A DNA stretch of 13,120 nt from Treponema sp. (GTDB taxonomy: Bacteria; Spirochaetota; Spirochaetia; Treponematales; Breznakiellaceae), in assembly GCA_031281925.1 (NCBI GenBank), contig JAITES010000059.1:1-13120 (forward strand), written 5' to 3'. Every line of letters begins with the position of its first letter. Positions within the stretch are counted from its first letter, which is position 1. The notes beneath the pieces are model-generated. The model saw only the letters and a list, made by a program, of their open reading frames with translations. It was not told the DNA's origin and searched no databases. This document shows, in pieces, positions 1 through 5,328 of this stretch. Position numbers and translations under genes: made by a program.

Positions 1-52
1 CAAGTGCCGAAAAAATCGCTGCCATTGTCATTACTTTGGCAATTTTCTTCAT
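1..52 (-). CDS. Secreted protein, N-terminal fragment (probable ABC solute-binding protein)
   Basis: Only the first 17 codons lie in the window; the gene continues leftward past position 1. The visible residues, MKKIAKVMTMAAIFSAL, form a lysine-rich N-region and the start of a hydrophobic core, as in a signal peptide. A strong Shine-Dalgarno sequence, AGGAGGA (58-64, read on the minus strand), sits 5 bases before the ATG, so the start is well supported. The gene lies 84 bases downstream of the nucleoside hydrolase on the same strand and is probably in its operon. A sugar or nucleoside solute-binding protein would fit that place, but this is inference from context; the mature protein is not visible. 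Confidence 0.6.
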   Translation of the reverse strand, partial: MKKIAKVMTMAAIFSAL

Positions 53-77
53 CTTGATCCTCCTAAAAAATATATGT

Positions 78-95
78 TTATACATTGCTGTATAA
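78..95 (-). repeat. Small hairpin before the secreted-protein gene
   Basis: On the minus strand, TATACA and TGTATA pair around a GCAA loop, a GNRA-type tetraloop; one more A-T pair extends the stem to 7 pairs. It lies in the gap after the nucleoside hydrolase gene, 14 bases before the AGGAGGA ribosome-binding site. It is AT-rich and weak. It could be an mRNA processing or stabilising hairpin that sets expression of a binding protein above that of its neighbour, or it may be chance. Confidence 0.35.
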
Positions 96-136
96 TGTCC
101 ATGGTTAATCTTGACTACAAATATTTCCACATCGTA

Positions 137-1114
137 TCACCCCGCCAGTTTTTTGAACAGCTCTTCAAACAGTCTGTCCCGGTTAATATGATACACATAG
201 CGGTAAAGGTGCCGCCGGGGATCGATGCTCCAGTGGTGATCGTATTCGGGGATGGGGCTGGGTTCCAGCCTGTCCTCCATATAGTCCCCGTCGAGGAGCC
301 AGCCCACGGTGCATACGTCCCAGATAACCCTCGTCCAGGTGGGGATGCCCGAATCGTGAATGGCGGCCTTTGTTGTTACATCGACAAGGTAATTGCAGAG
401 TTCGTTTTTGCCACGCAGCCAGTGCTCCAGTTCCGGGCCGCTGGTTGCAAATTCCGTTACCACTCCGCTGCAGGGAAGCTGCACCAGAGCGGCGCCGCAG
501 CCAAAGACGACCCGGGCCGCGGCCACATCCTGGCTAAGGTTAAACTCCACGTTATTGATCCAGTGCAGGGCATTGCCGCCAAGCCAGATGATGACGATTC
601 TGTCGATTATCTCAGGCTTCAAAAGGATTGCGGAGGCTACATTGGTAATGGCTCCGATGGCAATAACATAGAGGGGCTTATCCGCGGAGTATTTCATCGC
701 CAGTTCCGCCAGATCCCTGGCCGCTTCGGAATCTACAGGCTCCGTTTCCGAAGGGAGGTATGTTACCGAACCGCGCTTTACCAGGGGTTTAAGATCGTCC
801 CGTTTCATCAGGGTAAGCACGTTGAAGATCTCGTTATAGCTCTTTTCCATGCCGTCCGCGGGGCTTGAGGAATTCTGATTATAGAAGGGAGCCGCATAGA
901 TCCCCTTAAGGACAAGTTTTTCCGGGGACTTAATCAGAAATGCCAGGGCAAACTGATCGTCAATCTCGTTGTAGGTGTCGGTATCAATGATCACATCCAC
1001 CGGACCGGAGGGCTTTTTCAGACGGCGGATTAGCTTTTCGTTTGCCGCTTCTCCGGGGCCCTTAACGCTCACCACTTCCCGAATCTGTTCCGCCGTAAAA
1101 CTGAATCCTTCCAT
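137..1114 (-). CDS. Nucleoside hydrolase family protein (IunH-like)
   Basis: This predicted cytosolic enzyme of 325 residues would hydrolyse the N-glycosidic bond of a ribonucleoside to give a free base and ribose. The N-terminal DTDTYNEIDD (44-53) is the aspartate cluster that binds calcium and activates water in this superfamily. AIGAITNVASA (152-162) and EFN (190-192) match the later metal- and ribose-binding segments. The C-terminal active-site pair, usually His-Asp, reads Trp-Asp here (W265-D266, in VIWDVCTVGWLL), so this is not a classical inosine-uridine hydrolase and the base preference is unknown. I chose ATG 1114 because the upstream in-frame ATG (1234) lies inside the promoter and its extra 40 residues would be encoded by operator-like AT-rich DNA. 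A GGA-rich ribosome-binding site lies about 13 bases upstream, which is loose spacing. The gene diverges from a LacI-type regulator and shares the locus with a ribokinase, which supports a nucleoside-to-ribose-phosphate role. Confidence 0.88.
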   Translation of the reverse strand: MEGFSFTAEQIREVVSVKGPGEAANEKLIRRLKKPSGPVDVIIDTDTYNEIDDQFALAFLIKSPEKLVLKGIYAAPFYNQNSSSPADGMEKSYNEIFNVLTLMKRDDLKPLVKRGSVTYLPSETEPVDSEAARDLAELAMKYSADKPLYVIAIGAITNVASAILLKPEIIDRIVIIWLGGNALHWINNVEFNLSQDVAAARVVFGCGAALVQLPCSGVVTEFATSGPELEHWLRGKNELCNYLVDVTTKAAIHDSGIPTWTRVIWDVCTVGWLLDGDYMEDRLEPSPIPEYDHHWSIDPRRHLYRYVYHINRDRLFEELFKKLAG

Positions 1115-1154
1115 TTTGACAATCCGTCCTTTGCCCTTTTCCAACCAAAGATAT

Positions 1155-1183
1155 TTTAGTAAATATTTATATAATTTACTAAA
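1155..1183. promoter_or_regulatory. Operator-like inverted repeat in the nucleoside hydrolase leader
   Basis: TTTAGTAAAT (1155-1164) and ATTTACTAAA (1174-1183) are perfect 10-base inverted repeats separated by 9 AT bases. Each half contains TTTA(G/C)TAAA, itself a 9-base palindrome, and the two boxes start exactly 20 bases apart. The site lies just downstream of the predicted transcription start of the nucleoside hydrolase promoter, a usual place for a repressor roadblock. The likely binder is the LacI-type protein encoded next door; that link is inferred. Confidence 0.6.
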
Positions 1184-1205
1184 TATTTTTCTTTTTAGTC
1201 TATTT

Positions 1206-1234
1206 ATTATCACCCTGTTTTTAACGACTGTCAA
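1206..1234 (-). promoter_or_regulatory. Sigma-70-type promoter for the nucleoside hydrolase operon
   Basis: Read on the minus strand, the -35 box is TTGACA (1229-1234) and the -10 box is GATAAT (1206-1211), with exactly 17 bases between them. Transcription should start near 1199, giving a leader of about 85 bases before ATG 1114 that contains the operator-like inverted repeat. A degenerate third box, TTTAGTCTA (1194-1202), covers the predicted start site. Confidence 0.8.
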
Positions 1235-1293
1235 GTGAATTTTGAAGATTTTTTTGAATTTTATGTGAAATTCTTATTTTTCAAAATAAAGGC

Positions 1294-1321
1294 TTGAATA
1301 TTTACTAAAATTTACTAGAAT
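1294..1321 (+). promoter_or_regulatory. Possible upstream promoter for the LacI-type regulator
   Basis: TTGAAT (1294-1299) and TAGAAT (1316-1321) are 16 bases apart and could be a second, weaker promoter. Its spacer is largely the tandem TTTACTAAA/TTTACTAGA boxes, so it would be blocked by whatever binds them. The downstream promoter at 1336 is a better match, so this one is tentative. Confidence 0.3.
1301..1319. promoter_or_regulatory. Tandem operator-like boxes upstream of the LacI-type gene
   Basis: TTTACTAAA (1301-1309) is followed 10 bases later by TTTACTAGA (1311-1319), a one-mismatch copy. The same 9-base box occurs twice in the hydrolase leader. Spacings of 10 and 20 bases put the boxes in each pair on the same face of the helix. 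They lie directly upstream of the -35 box of the regulator promoter, where they could serve autoregulation or form a DNA loop with the leader boxes about 130 bases away. Confidence 0.5.
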
Positions 1322-1335
1322 AACCCCTTCTTTTA

Positions 1336-1365
1336 TTGACAAGCCGCTTCTCTGCGCTATACAAT
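1336..1365 (+). promoter_or_regulatory. Sigma-70-type promoter for the LacI-type regulator
   Basis: The -35 box is the consensus TTGACA (1336-1341). The -10 is TATACA (1358-1363, spacing 16) or the overlapping TACAAT (1360-1365, spacing 18). Transcription would start near 1370, leaving a leader of about 75 bases that contains hairpin repeat copy A and the AAGGAG ribosome-binding site. Confidence 0.7.
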
Positions 1366-1444
1366 GGACTATGTGTCCCTCGTCTGTCCGCAAAGTAACC
1401 GACTTTGTGGACAGACTCTATATACGCCGCAAGGAGCGGCTTGT
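1339..1444 (+). repeat. Long-range inverted repeat spanning promoter and ribosome-binding site
   Basis: ACAAGCCGCTTCT (1339-1351) and AGGAGCGGCTTGT (1432-1444) are complementary at 12 of 13 positions, and the exception would be a G-U pair in RNA. The left arm lies in the spacer of the regulator promoter; the right arm covers the Shine-Dalgarno sequence of the regulator gene. The left arm also contains the palindrome AAGCCGCTT, which could be a protein-binding site. No target-site duplication flanks the pair, so a small mobile element is unlikely. Confidence 0.5.
1382..1416. repeat. Dispersed hairpin repeat, family 1, copy A
   Basis: Arms GTCTGTCCGCAAAGT and ACTTTGTGGACAGAC pair over 15 positions (14 Watson-Crick, one G-U) around the loop AACCG. 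It lies in the 5' leader of the LacI-type gene, 14 bases before the ribosome-binding site. Its loop is the reverse complement of the loop of copy B (5258-5292), so the two copies are in opposite orientation. There is no T-run, so it is not a standard terminator. Confidence 0.85.
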
Positions 1445-1446
1445 GC

Positions 1447-2484
1447 ATGGCAACCCGTATTACAGACATCGCAAAGGCGGCGGATGTTTCTCCTTCTGCC
1501 GTCTCCCTGGCCCTGAACAACAAGTCGGGTGTATCCGGGGAAGTAAGGCAGCGGATCATGGATATAGCCAGGGATCTGGGCTACCGTTCCGCGTCCTCAG
1601 GCTCTCAGCAGGCGGGGAACATCACCATCAAGCTTCTCAAGATTGCCAAACACGGCCATATCGTAAACGAGCGGCATAACGCCTTCATTACCGAATATCT
1701 TGAAGGCATCGAACGGGGAACCAAGAGGCATAACTACAAGCTGGAGGTTTCCTTCTTCAACAAGACGCCGGTGGAAGAGATAGTCGATGCGGAACTCCGT
1801 TCCCAGGATCAGAGCAAGGCCGGCGGGCTTATCGTTTTGGGCACGGAACTTTCCGCCCATGAACTCAACTTCTTTACGGTCCTTTCCCGGCCCATGGTAT
1901 TCATCGATACCTACTGCCCCCTGGCGGTCTTTGACTGTATAGACATGGACAATACGGACGGGGTTTTCCGCTCCATACAGTATCTCTACCAGATGGGACA
2001 CCGGAGCATAGGGCTGGTAAAATCCAGCTACGAGACGCAAAATTTCAAAATGAGGGAAGAGGGTTTCCGGGAGGCCATGGATTATTTTTCCCTGCCGGTA
2101 CAGGAAAAATTCATTATCAGCATCGATCCTGCCTACGAACAGGCGGCGGCCGATATGGATCGTTTTCTTGATGAAAACAGGGGCGTCCATCTTCCAAGCG
2201 CATTTTTCTGCATGAACGATATTATTGCCTACGGCTGCATGAGGGCGCTGCGGGAAAATGGTTTCCAGATTCCTGATGATGTCAGCATCACCGGTTTTGA
2301 CGATCTTCCCTCCAGCAGCATCACAGAACCCCCTCTGACATCGATCAGGGTTTCCACACAGCAGATAGGGGAACGGGCTCTGGAACGGCTTTCCGGCAGA
2401 ATAAACGGCACGATAACAGGGCAGCCTGAAAAGATCCTTGTTTCCGGAAAATTAATGATCCGCAGCAGCGTAAAACAGTTATAA
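1447..2484 (+). CDS. LacI-family transcriptional regulator
   Basis: A 345-residue DNA-binding regulator. Residues 4-23 (RITDIAKAADVSPSAVSLAL) form the N-terminal helix-turn-helix typical of LacI/GalR proteins, followed by a recognisable third helix ending LGY (44-46). The rest is a periplasmic-binding-protein-like effector domain, ending with the family pattern DVSITGFDDLPSSSITEPPL near residues 278-297. The hinge after LGY reads RSASSGSQQAGN and lacks the usual PNxxARxL signature whose leucine inserts into the central CG of classical operators. I chose ATG 1447 because AAGGAG (1431-1436) lies 10 bases upstream and the protein then starts directly at the helix-turn-helix; a further-upstream TTG at 1405 falls inside a hairpin repeat. 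The gene diverges from a nucleoside hydrolase and precedes a ribokinase, so it probably controls both, with a nucleoside, ribose or related sugar as effector. The ligand cannot be read from the sequence. Confidence 0.93.
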   Translation: MATRITDIAKAADVSPSAVSLALNNKSGVSGEVRQRIMDIARDLGYRSASSGSQQAGNITIKLLKIAKHGHIVNERHNAFITEYLEGIERGTKRHNYKLEVSFFNKTPVEEIVDAELRSQDQSKAGGLIVLGTELSAHELNFFTVLSRPMVFIDTYCPLAVFDCIDMDNTDGVFRSIQYLYQMGHRSIGLVKSSYETQNFKMREEGFREAMDYFSLPVQEKFIISIDPAYEQAAADMDRFLDENRGVHLPSAFFCMNDIIAYGCMRALRENGFQIPDDVSITGFDDLPSSSITEPPLTSIRVSTQQIGERALERLSGRINGTITGQPEKILVSGKLMIRSSVKQL

Positions 2485-2488
2485 GGAA

Positions 2489-2526
2489 AGGCTGTTCCAA
2501 AACCCGGTTGGTTTCGGAACAAGCTC
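2489..2526. repeat. Dispersed inverted repeat, family 2, copy 1
   Basis: AGGCTGTTCCAAAACC (2489-2504) and GGTTTCGGAACAAGCT (2510-2525) can pair at 13 of 16 positions around a short loop. The element starts 4 bases after the stop codon of the LacI-type gene and ends directly against the AGGAG of the ribokinase. It could act as a weak terminator, an RNA 3'-end stabiliser or a modulator of ribokinase translation. No T-run follows it. Confidence 0.75.
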
Positions 2527-2536
2527 AGGAGTGATT

Positions 2537-3418
2537 ATGAAATTCCTTGTCTTCGGCTCTCTCAACATCGACCTGATCTTTTCGGTGGATCATATTGTCT
2601 GTCCGGGAGAAACCATCAACTCAAGCGCGTTGGAACGGAGTGCGGGGGGCAAGGGAGCCAATCAGGCGGCAGCCCTTGCCAAGGCAGGAATGGAAGTGTA
2701 CATGGCCGGCAAGATCGGACACGACGGGGACTTTCTGCTGGAACTGCTGCAGTCCTACGGGGTGCGTACCAATCATATCATGCATTGGGAAGGGGCCACG
2801 GGGCAGGCCCTGATCCAGGTGGATAAAACGGGGCAGAATTCGATTGTACTCTACGGCGGCGGAAACGCGGCCCTTAAAGATTCGGAAGTGCCGGCAATTA
2901 TTTCATCATTCAGCGCGGGGGACATTGTTCTTCTGCAGAACGAGATTCCCGTATCCGCGGCGGTAATGAGGACGGCCAGGGAGAGGGGCATGAAGGTATG
3001 TCTCAACCCTTCGCCTTTTGATGAGCGGATCGCGGATCTGCCCCTTGAATTGGCGGATATTCTCTTTGTCAACGAGATTGAAGCGGCAGGGCTGACAGGC
3101 CTGCCCGCCTCGCAGGATTTTGAAACGGTTCTGGAAAAACTGGCCGGCCGCTTCCCAAAAACAGAGATAATCCTTACCGCGGGCAAGGAGGGCGCCTTCT
3201 ATGCCCTGGGAACCTTGCGGGCCAAAGGGGACATAGTCGATCTTCCCGTTGCGGACACCACAGGCGCCGGAGATACCTTTTCAGGCTTTTTCCTTGCGGC
3301 CAGGGAACGGGGCTGCGATGTAACAGAATCCCTGCGCCTTGCCTGCAAGGCCTCTTCCATAGCCGTTTCCCGCAAGGGCGCCATGGCTTCAATGCCTTTT
3401 GCCGGGGAAGTGTTTTAG
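2537..3418 (+). CDS. rbsK: Ribokinase, PfkB family
   Basis: A 293-residue cytosolic sugar kinase, predicted to phosphorylate D-ribose with ATP to ribose 5-phosphate. The N-terminal VFGSLNIDLIFSVD and AGGKGANQAAALAKAG (36-51) form PfkB signature 1 and the sugar-binding region. LLQNEIP (132-138) and LNPSP (156-160) are typical of ribokinases. DTTGAGDTFSGFFLA (240-254) is signature 2, with D246 the catalytic base and the glycines forming the anion hole. The C-terminus SMPFAGEV matches the usual ribokinase ending. Length is close to the family norm. ATG 2537 is preferred because AGGAG (2527-2531) lies 5 bases before it; the GTG at 2531 would overlap that site. It follows the LacI-type gene by 52 bases with a hairpin repeat between, so they are probably co-transcribed. 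It would consume the ribose released by the divergent nucleoside hydrolase. Another PfkB-family sugar substrate is possible but less likely. Confidence 0.9.
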   Translation: MKFLVFGSLNIDLIFSVDHIVCPGETINSSALERSAGGKGANQAAALAKAGMEVYMAGKIGHDGDFLLELLQSYGVRTNHIMHWEGATGQALIQVDKTGQNSIVLYGGGNAALKDSEVPAIISSFSAGDIVLLQNEIPVSAAVMRTARERGMKVCLNPSPFDERIADLPLELADILFVNEIEAAGLTGLPASQDFETVLEKLAGRFPKTEIILTAGKEGAFYALGTLRAKGDIVDLPVADTTGAGDTFSGFFLAARERGCDVTESLRLACKASSIAVSRKGAMASMPFAGEVF

Positions 3419-3424
3419 GAGCCG

Positions 3425-3454
3425 CGCAGAAATAACATGCAGGGCATTTCTGCG
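3425..3454. terminator. Hairpin between convergent ribokinase and HAD genes
   Basis: CGCAGAAAT (3425-3433) and ATTTCTGCG (3446-3454) are perfect 9-base inverted repeats with a 12-base loop. They sit in the 43-base gap between two convergent stop codons, where a bidirectional terminator is expected. There is no clear T-run on either side, so termination efficiency is uncertain. Confidence 0.5.
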
Positions 3455-3461
3455 TATGTCC

Positions 3462-4310
3462 TTAAAACAGAAAGGTCTTTTCCAGAAACTCCGCGGTTCC
3501 GTCTTCCGTATTGGCTCCGATGACGAGATCCGCCGCCTCCAGTACGGCCGGGCCGGCATTGGAGGGGGCAACGGAGAAGCCCGCGACAGAGAACATGGGA
3601 AGATCGTTCTCCTCGTCCCCCAGGGCAATGACTTCTTCGCTTTTGAGCCCCCGCGCCTTCATGGCGGTTTTGAGGCCTTCGCCTTTGGAGACCTTTGAAT
3701 TGAGAATTTCAAGAAAATTCCTGAAGGTACGGACAATGTAGACCGTATTCCCAAGGCGTTCCTTCAGACGGGGTTTAAGAAGCTCCTGAATCTCAGGCTC
3801 GGCAATGAACATGCCCTTGACGCAGCCGGGAAAACCGGGGGCATTGACGGCCTCCCGGAGGTCGCAGATCACCGCGTCCACGCCGGTGTGGTTCAGGTAC
3901 ATTCCGGTCTCGGGACGCCGGGATTCGGCGGCAAGAACAAAGGATGTACCGTCTTTTTGAGGCAGAAAAAGCTGAAAGTAGGCTCCGGTTTCCCGTGAAA
4001 GGCCGATACAGAAATCCGCCGCTTCACTTTCCAGAAGAACGGCGCTGAGGATCTTCCCCTGGGGCATATCCGCTACAATCGCGCCGTTAAAGTATACCAT
4101 GGGGCCTTCCGCCTCAATGGGCCGCCGGTATTTTTCCGCAGACTCAAGCCCTCTGCCCGTACAGATAATCGTCCCGATTCCCCTTTCTCTGCAGGAACGC
4201 AGGGCTTTCTCCGTTCGGCCGCTCAAACCGGCGCCGGCGCCCAGGGCGGTACCGTCCAGATCCAGCGCCAGAGCCCGGATGCGGGAACTGTCAAGTTTTC
4301 GTTTTTGCAT
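3462..4310 (-). CDS. HAD-superfamily phosphatase, Cof/YidA type
   Basis: A 282-residue cytosolic hydrolase of the haloacid dehalogenase superfamily. It carries all four family motifs: DLDGT (17-21, nucleophile D17 and acid/base D19), ICTGR (49-53), a lysine in SKGEGLK (K209), and GDEENDLPM (231-239) for magnesium. The insert between motifs II and III, about residues 80-200, fits a C2-type cap, placing it in the Cof subfamily, which dephosphorylates sugar phosphates, flavin precursors and similar metabolites. The substrate cannot be named. ATG 4310 puts the first motif close to the N-terminus as usual, but there is no clear ribosome-binding site. A longer start at ATG 4400 lies inside a repeat and adds an unrelated 30-residue lead. 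A TATAAT on the minus strand (4365-4370) could be the -10 box of its promoter, though the -35 is poor. It converges on the ribokinase; shared function is possible but not shown. Confidence 0.85.
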   Translation of the reverse strand: MQKRKLDSSRIRALALDLDGTALGAGAGLSGRTEKALRSCRERGIGTIICTGRGLESAEKYRRPIEAEGPMVYFNGAIVADMPQGKILSAVLLESEAADFCIGLSRETGAYFQLFLPQKDGTSFVLAAESRRPETGMYLNHTGVDAVICDLREAVNAPGFPGCVKGMFIAEPEIQELLKPRLKERLGNTVYIVRTFRNFLEILNSKVSKGEGLKTAMKARGLKSEEVIALGDEENDLPMFSVAGFSVAPSNAGPAVLEAADLVIGANTEDGTAEFLEKTFLF

Positions 4311-4387
4311 AAAAATGAGTATATTGAAAACACTTGCCTTCACATAGACATTGAAACGATATTTATTATAGAGTGTTTTAATATCGT

Positions 4388-4412
4388 GAGCCTGTTTCAT
4401 TGGAACAGCCTC
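4388..4412. repeat. Dispersed inverted repeat, family 2, copy 2 (short, inverted)
   Basis: Read on the minus strand, GAGGCTGTTCC is followed by AATG and AAACAGGCTC. This is the family 2 arm pair with a much shorter centre and in the opposite orientation to the other three copies. It lies in the 139-base gap between the divergent HAD and lipoprotein genes, 5' to both. Confidence 0.65.
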
Positions 4413-4425
4413 ATCGTGAATGAGG
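4409..4425 (+). repeat. Alternative hairpin overlapping repeat copy 2
   Basis: CCTCAT (4409-4414) and ATGAGG (4420-4425) are perfect 6-base inverted repeats with loop CGTGA. The left arm overlaps the last four bases of the family 2 element, so in RNA the two stems exclude each other. It ends 14 bases before the lipoprotein ribosome-binding site. Confidence 0.35.
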
Positions 4426-4449
4426 ATTAAACTTAGTATGAGGGTATAT

Positions 4450-5256
4450 ATGAGAAAATTTTTCCCTGTTTCTGCGGCGTTTTTTCTGCTGATTTTATCC
4501 GGAGCGCTTCTCTTTAGCGCCTGTCCCAATAATGCAAGTTCGGATCTTGAAGAAAAAACCATCCTTTATCAAGCGCCCATCGACGATCAAGGGGGCCAGT
4601 ATCAGTTTTATACCAACGACTGGTACCGTTATAACAGCTATACCTCTTCGAAGCTCCTGGATCGGCCGGCAGGAGGCAATACGGACATCTTTGAAATTGC
4701 CGCCTCCAAGCTGAGTGGCCATGAAAAGGCAGGTTTCGGACTTATCTTCGGCGTCAGCGTAGACGGGGAGAATGGCGAATTGAGCTATTACCGCCTTGTT
4801 ATCACCACGGAAGCGGTGTATCAGATTGAAAAACGGGTTTTCAACCCGGCAGCGGTGAGCGAAGAGGACGAGTACACGAGCACCTATTTCTGCGGATCCA
4901 GTGATACGAAGGGAAGAATCTCACATTTTTTATTGCAGGGTGATGATCAGAGACAGAAGGATACTTTTAACCGCATCAAGGTGATACGGGAGTATATTAG
5001 AGAAATCGAACCGGATCCCGCCGATACAAATGGCAAAACTACATATACGTATAGATTCCACATTTTTTTCAATGATCAGCTTGCGGACAGTTTTATCGAC
5101 ACCAACGCCATTCCTGTTATAAGGGACAATTCGGCGGATCCGGGCGCATGGAACGGGAACAGAATGGCCTTTACCACCGGTGTGAACAATGCAGCGGTGG
5201 GGGAAGACTTCCCCAACAATCCTGTGGATGTGCGCTACAACGTCGTGTGGAATTAG
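4450..5256 (+). CDS. Predicted lipoprotein, unknown function
   Basis: A 268-residue protein I cannot assign to a named family. MRKFFPVSAAFFLLILSGAL starts a signal peptide that ends LLFSAC, a relaxed lipobox of the kind seen in spirochaetes; lipidation would be at C25, anchoring the protein in a membrane. The mature part is polar and rich in aromatic residues and predicted beta strands. Segments such as GFGLIFGVS, YYRLVITTEAVYQIEKR and FHIFFNDQLADSF recall concanavalin/LamG-like beta-sandwiches that bind or process glycans; this is resemblance only. ATG 4450 has GAGGG (4440-4444) 5 bases upstream; ATG 4438 with GAGGA (4422-4426) is a possible alternative that adds four residues. The gene stands alone between a divergent HAD phosphatase and the convergent gltD. 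A hairpin repeat begins one base after its stop codon. Confidence 0.8.
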   Translation: MRKFFPVSAAFFLLILSGALLFSACPNNASSDLEEKTILYQAPIDDQGGQYQFYTNDWYRYNSYTSSKLLDRPAGGNTDIFEIAASKLSGHEKAGFGLIFGVSVDGENGELSYYRLVITTEAVYQIEKRVFNPAAVSEEDEYTSTYFCGSSDTKGRISHFLLQGDDQRQKDTFNRIKVIREYIREIEPDPADTNGKTTYTYRFHIFFNDQLADSFIDTNAIPVIRDNSADPGAWNGNRMAFTTGVNNAAVGEDFPNNPVDVRYNVVWN

Positions 5257-5257
5257 T

Positions 5258-5292
5258 GTCTGTCCATAAAGTCGGTTACTTTATGGACAGAC
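5258..5292. repeat. Dispersed hairpin repeat, family 1, copy B
   Basis: GTCTGTCCATAAAGT (5258-5272) and ACTTTATGGACAGAC (5278-5292) form a perfect 15-pair stem around the loop CGGTT. It begins one base after the TAG stop of the lipoprotein gene. No T-run follows, although the stem could still help end or protect the transcript. Confidence 0.9.
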
Positions 5293-5295
5293 CTT

Positions 5296-5315
5296 GCATT
5301 TGCATACGCAAATGC
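5296..5315. repeat. Short inverted repeat between copies B and C
   Basis: GCATTTGC (5296-5303) and GCAAATGC (5308-5315) are a perfect 8-base inverted repeat with the 4-base loop ATAC. It lies between two family 1 hairpins and is unrelated to them in sequence. Confidence 0.6.
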
Positions 5316-5328
5316 GGTTTCTAAGGTA

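Noticed and set aside
172..179. GTCTGTCC octamer resembling a family 1 arm
   Set aside because: Only 8 bases match, there is no partner arm, and it lies in the coding part of the nucleoside hydrolase gene.
74..868. Open frame of 264 codons on the plus strand opposite the nucleoside hydrolase gene
   Set aside because: It is antisense to a gene with clear catalytic motifs and has no family features of its own.
1115..1234. Longer nucleoside hydrolase start at ATG 1234
   Set aside because: The extra 40 codons overlap the -10 box and the operator-like repeats, and the encoded residues are unlike the family.
1339..1444. Small transposon-like element with 13-base terminal inverted repeats
   Set aside because: No target-site duplication is visible, and the ends coincide with promoter and ribosome-binding site, which fits regulation better.
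4311..4400. Longer HAD phosphatase start at ATG 4400
   Set aside because: It begins inside a family 2 repeat without a ribosome-binding site and adds 30 residues not found in Cof-type proteins.
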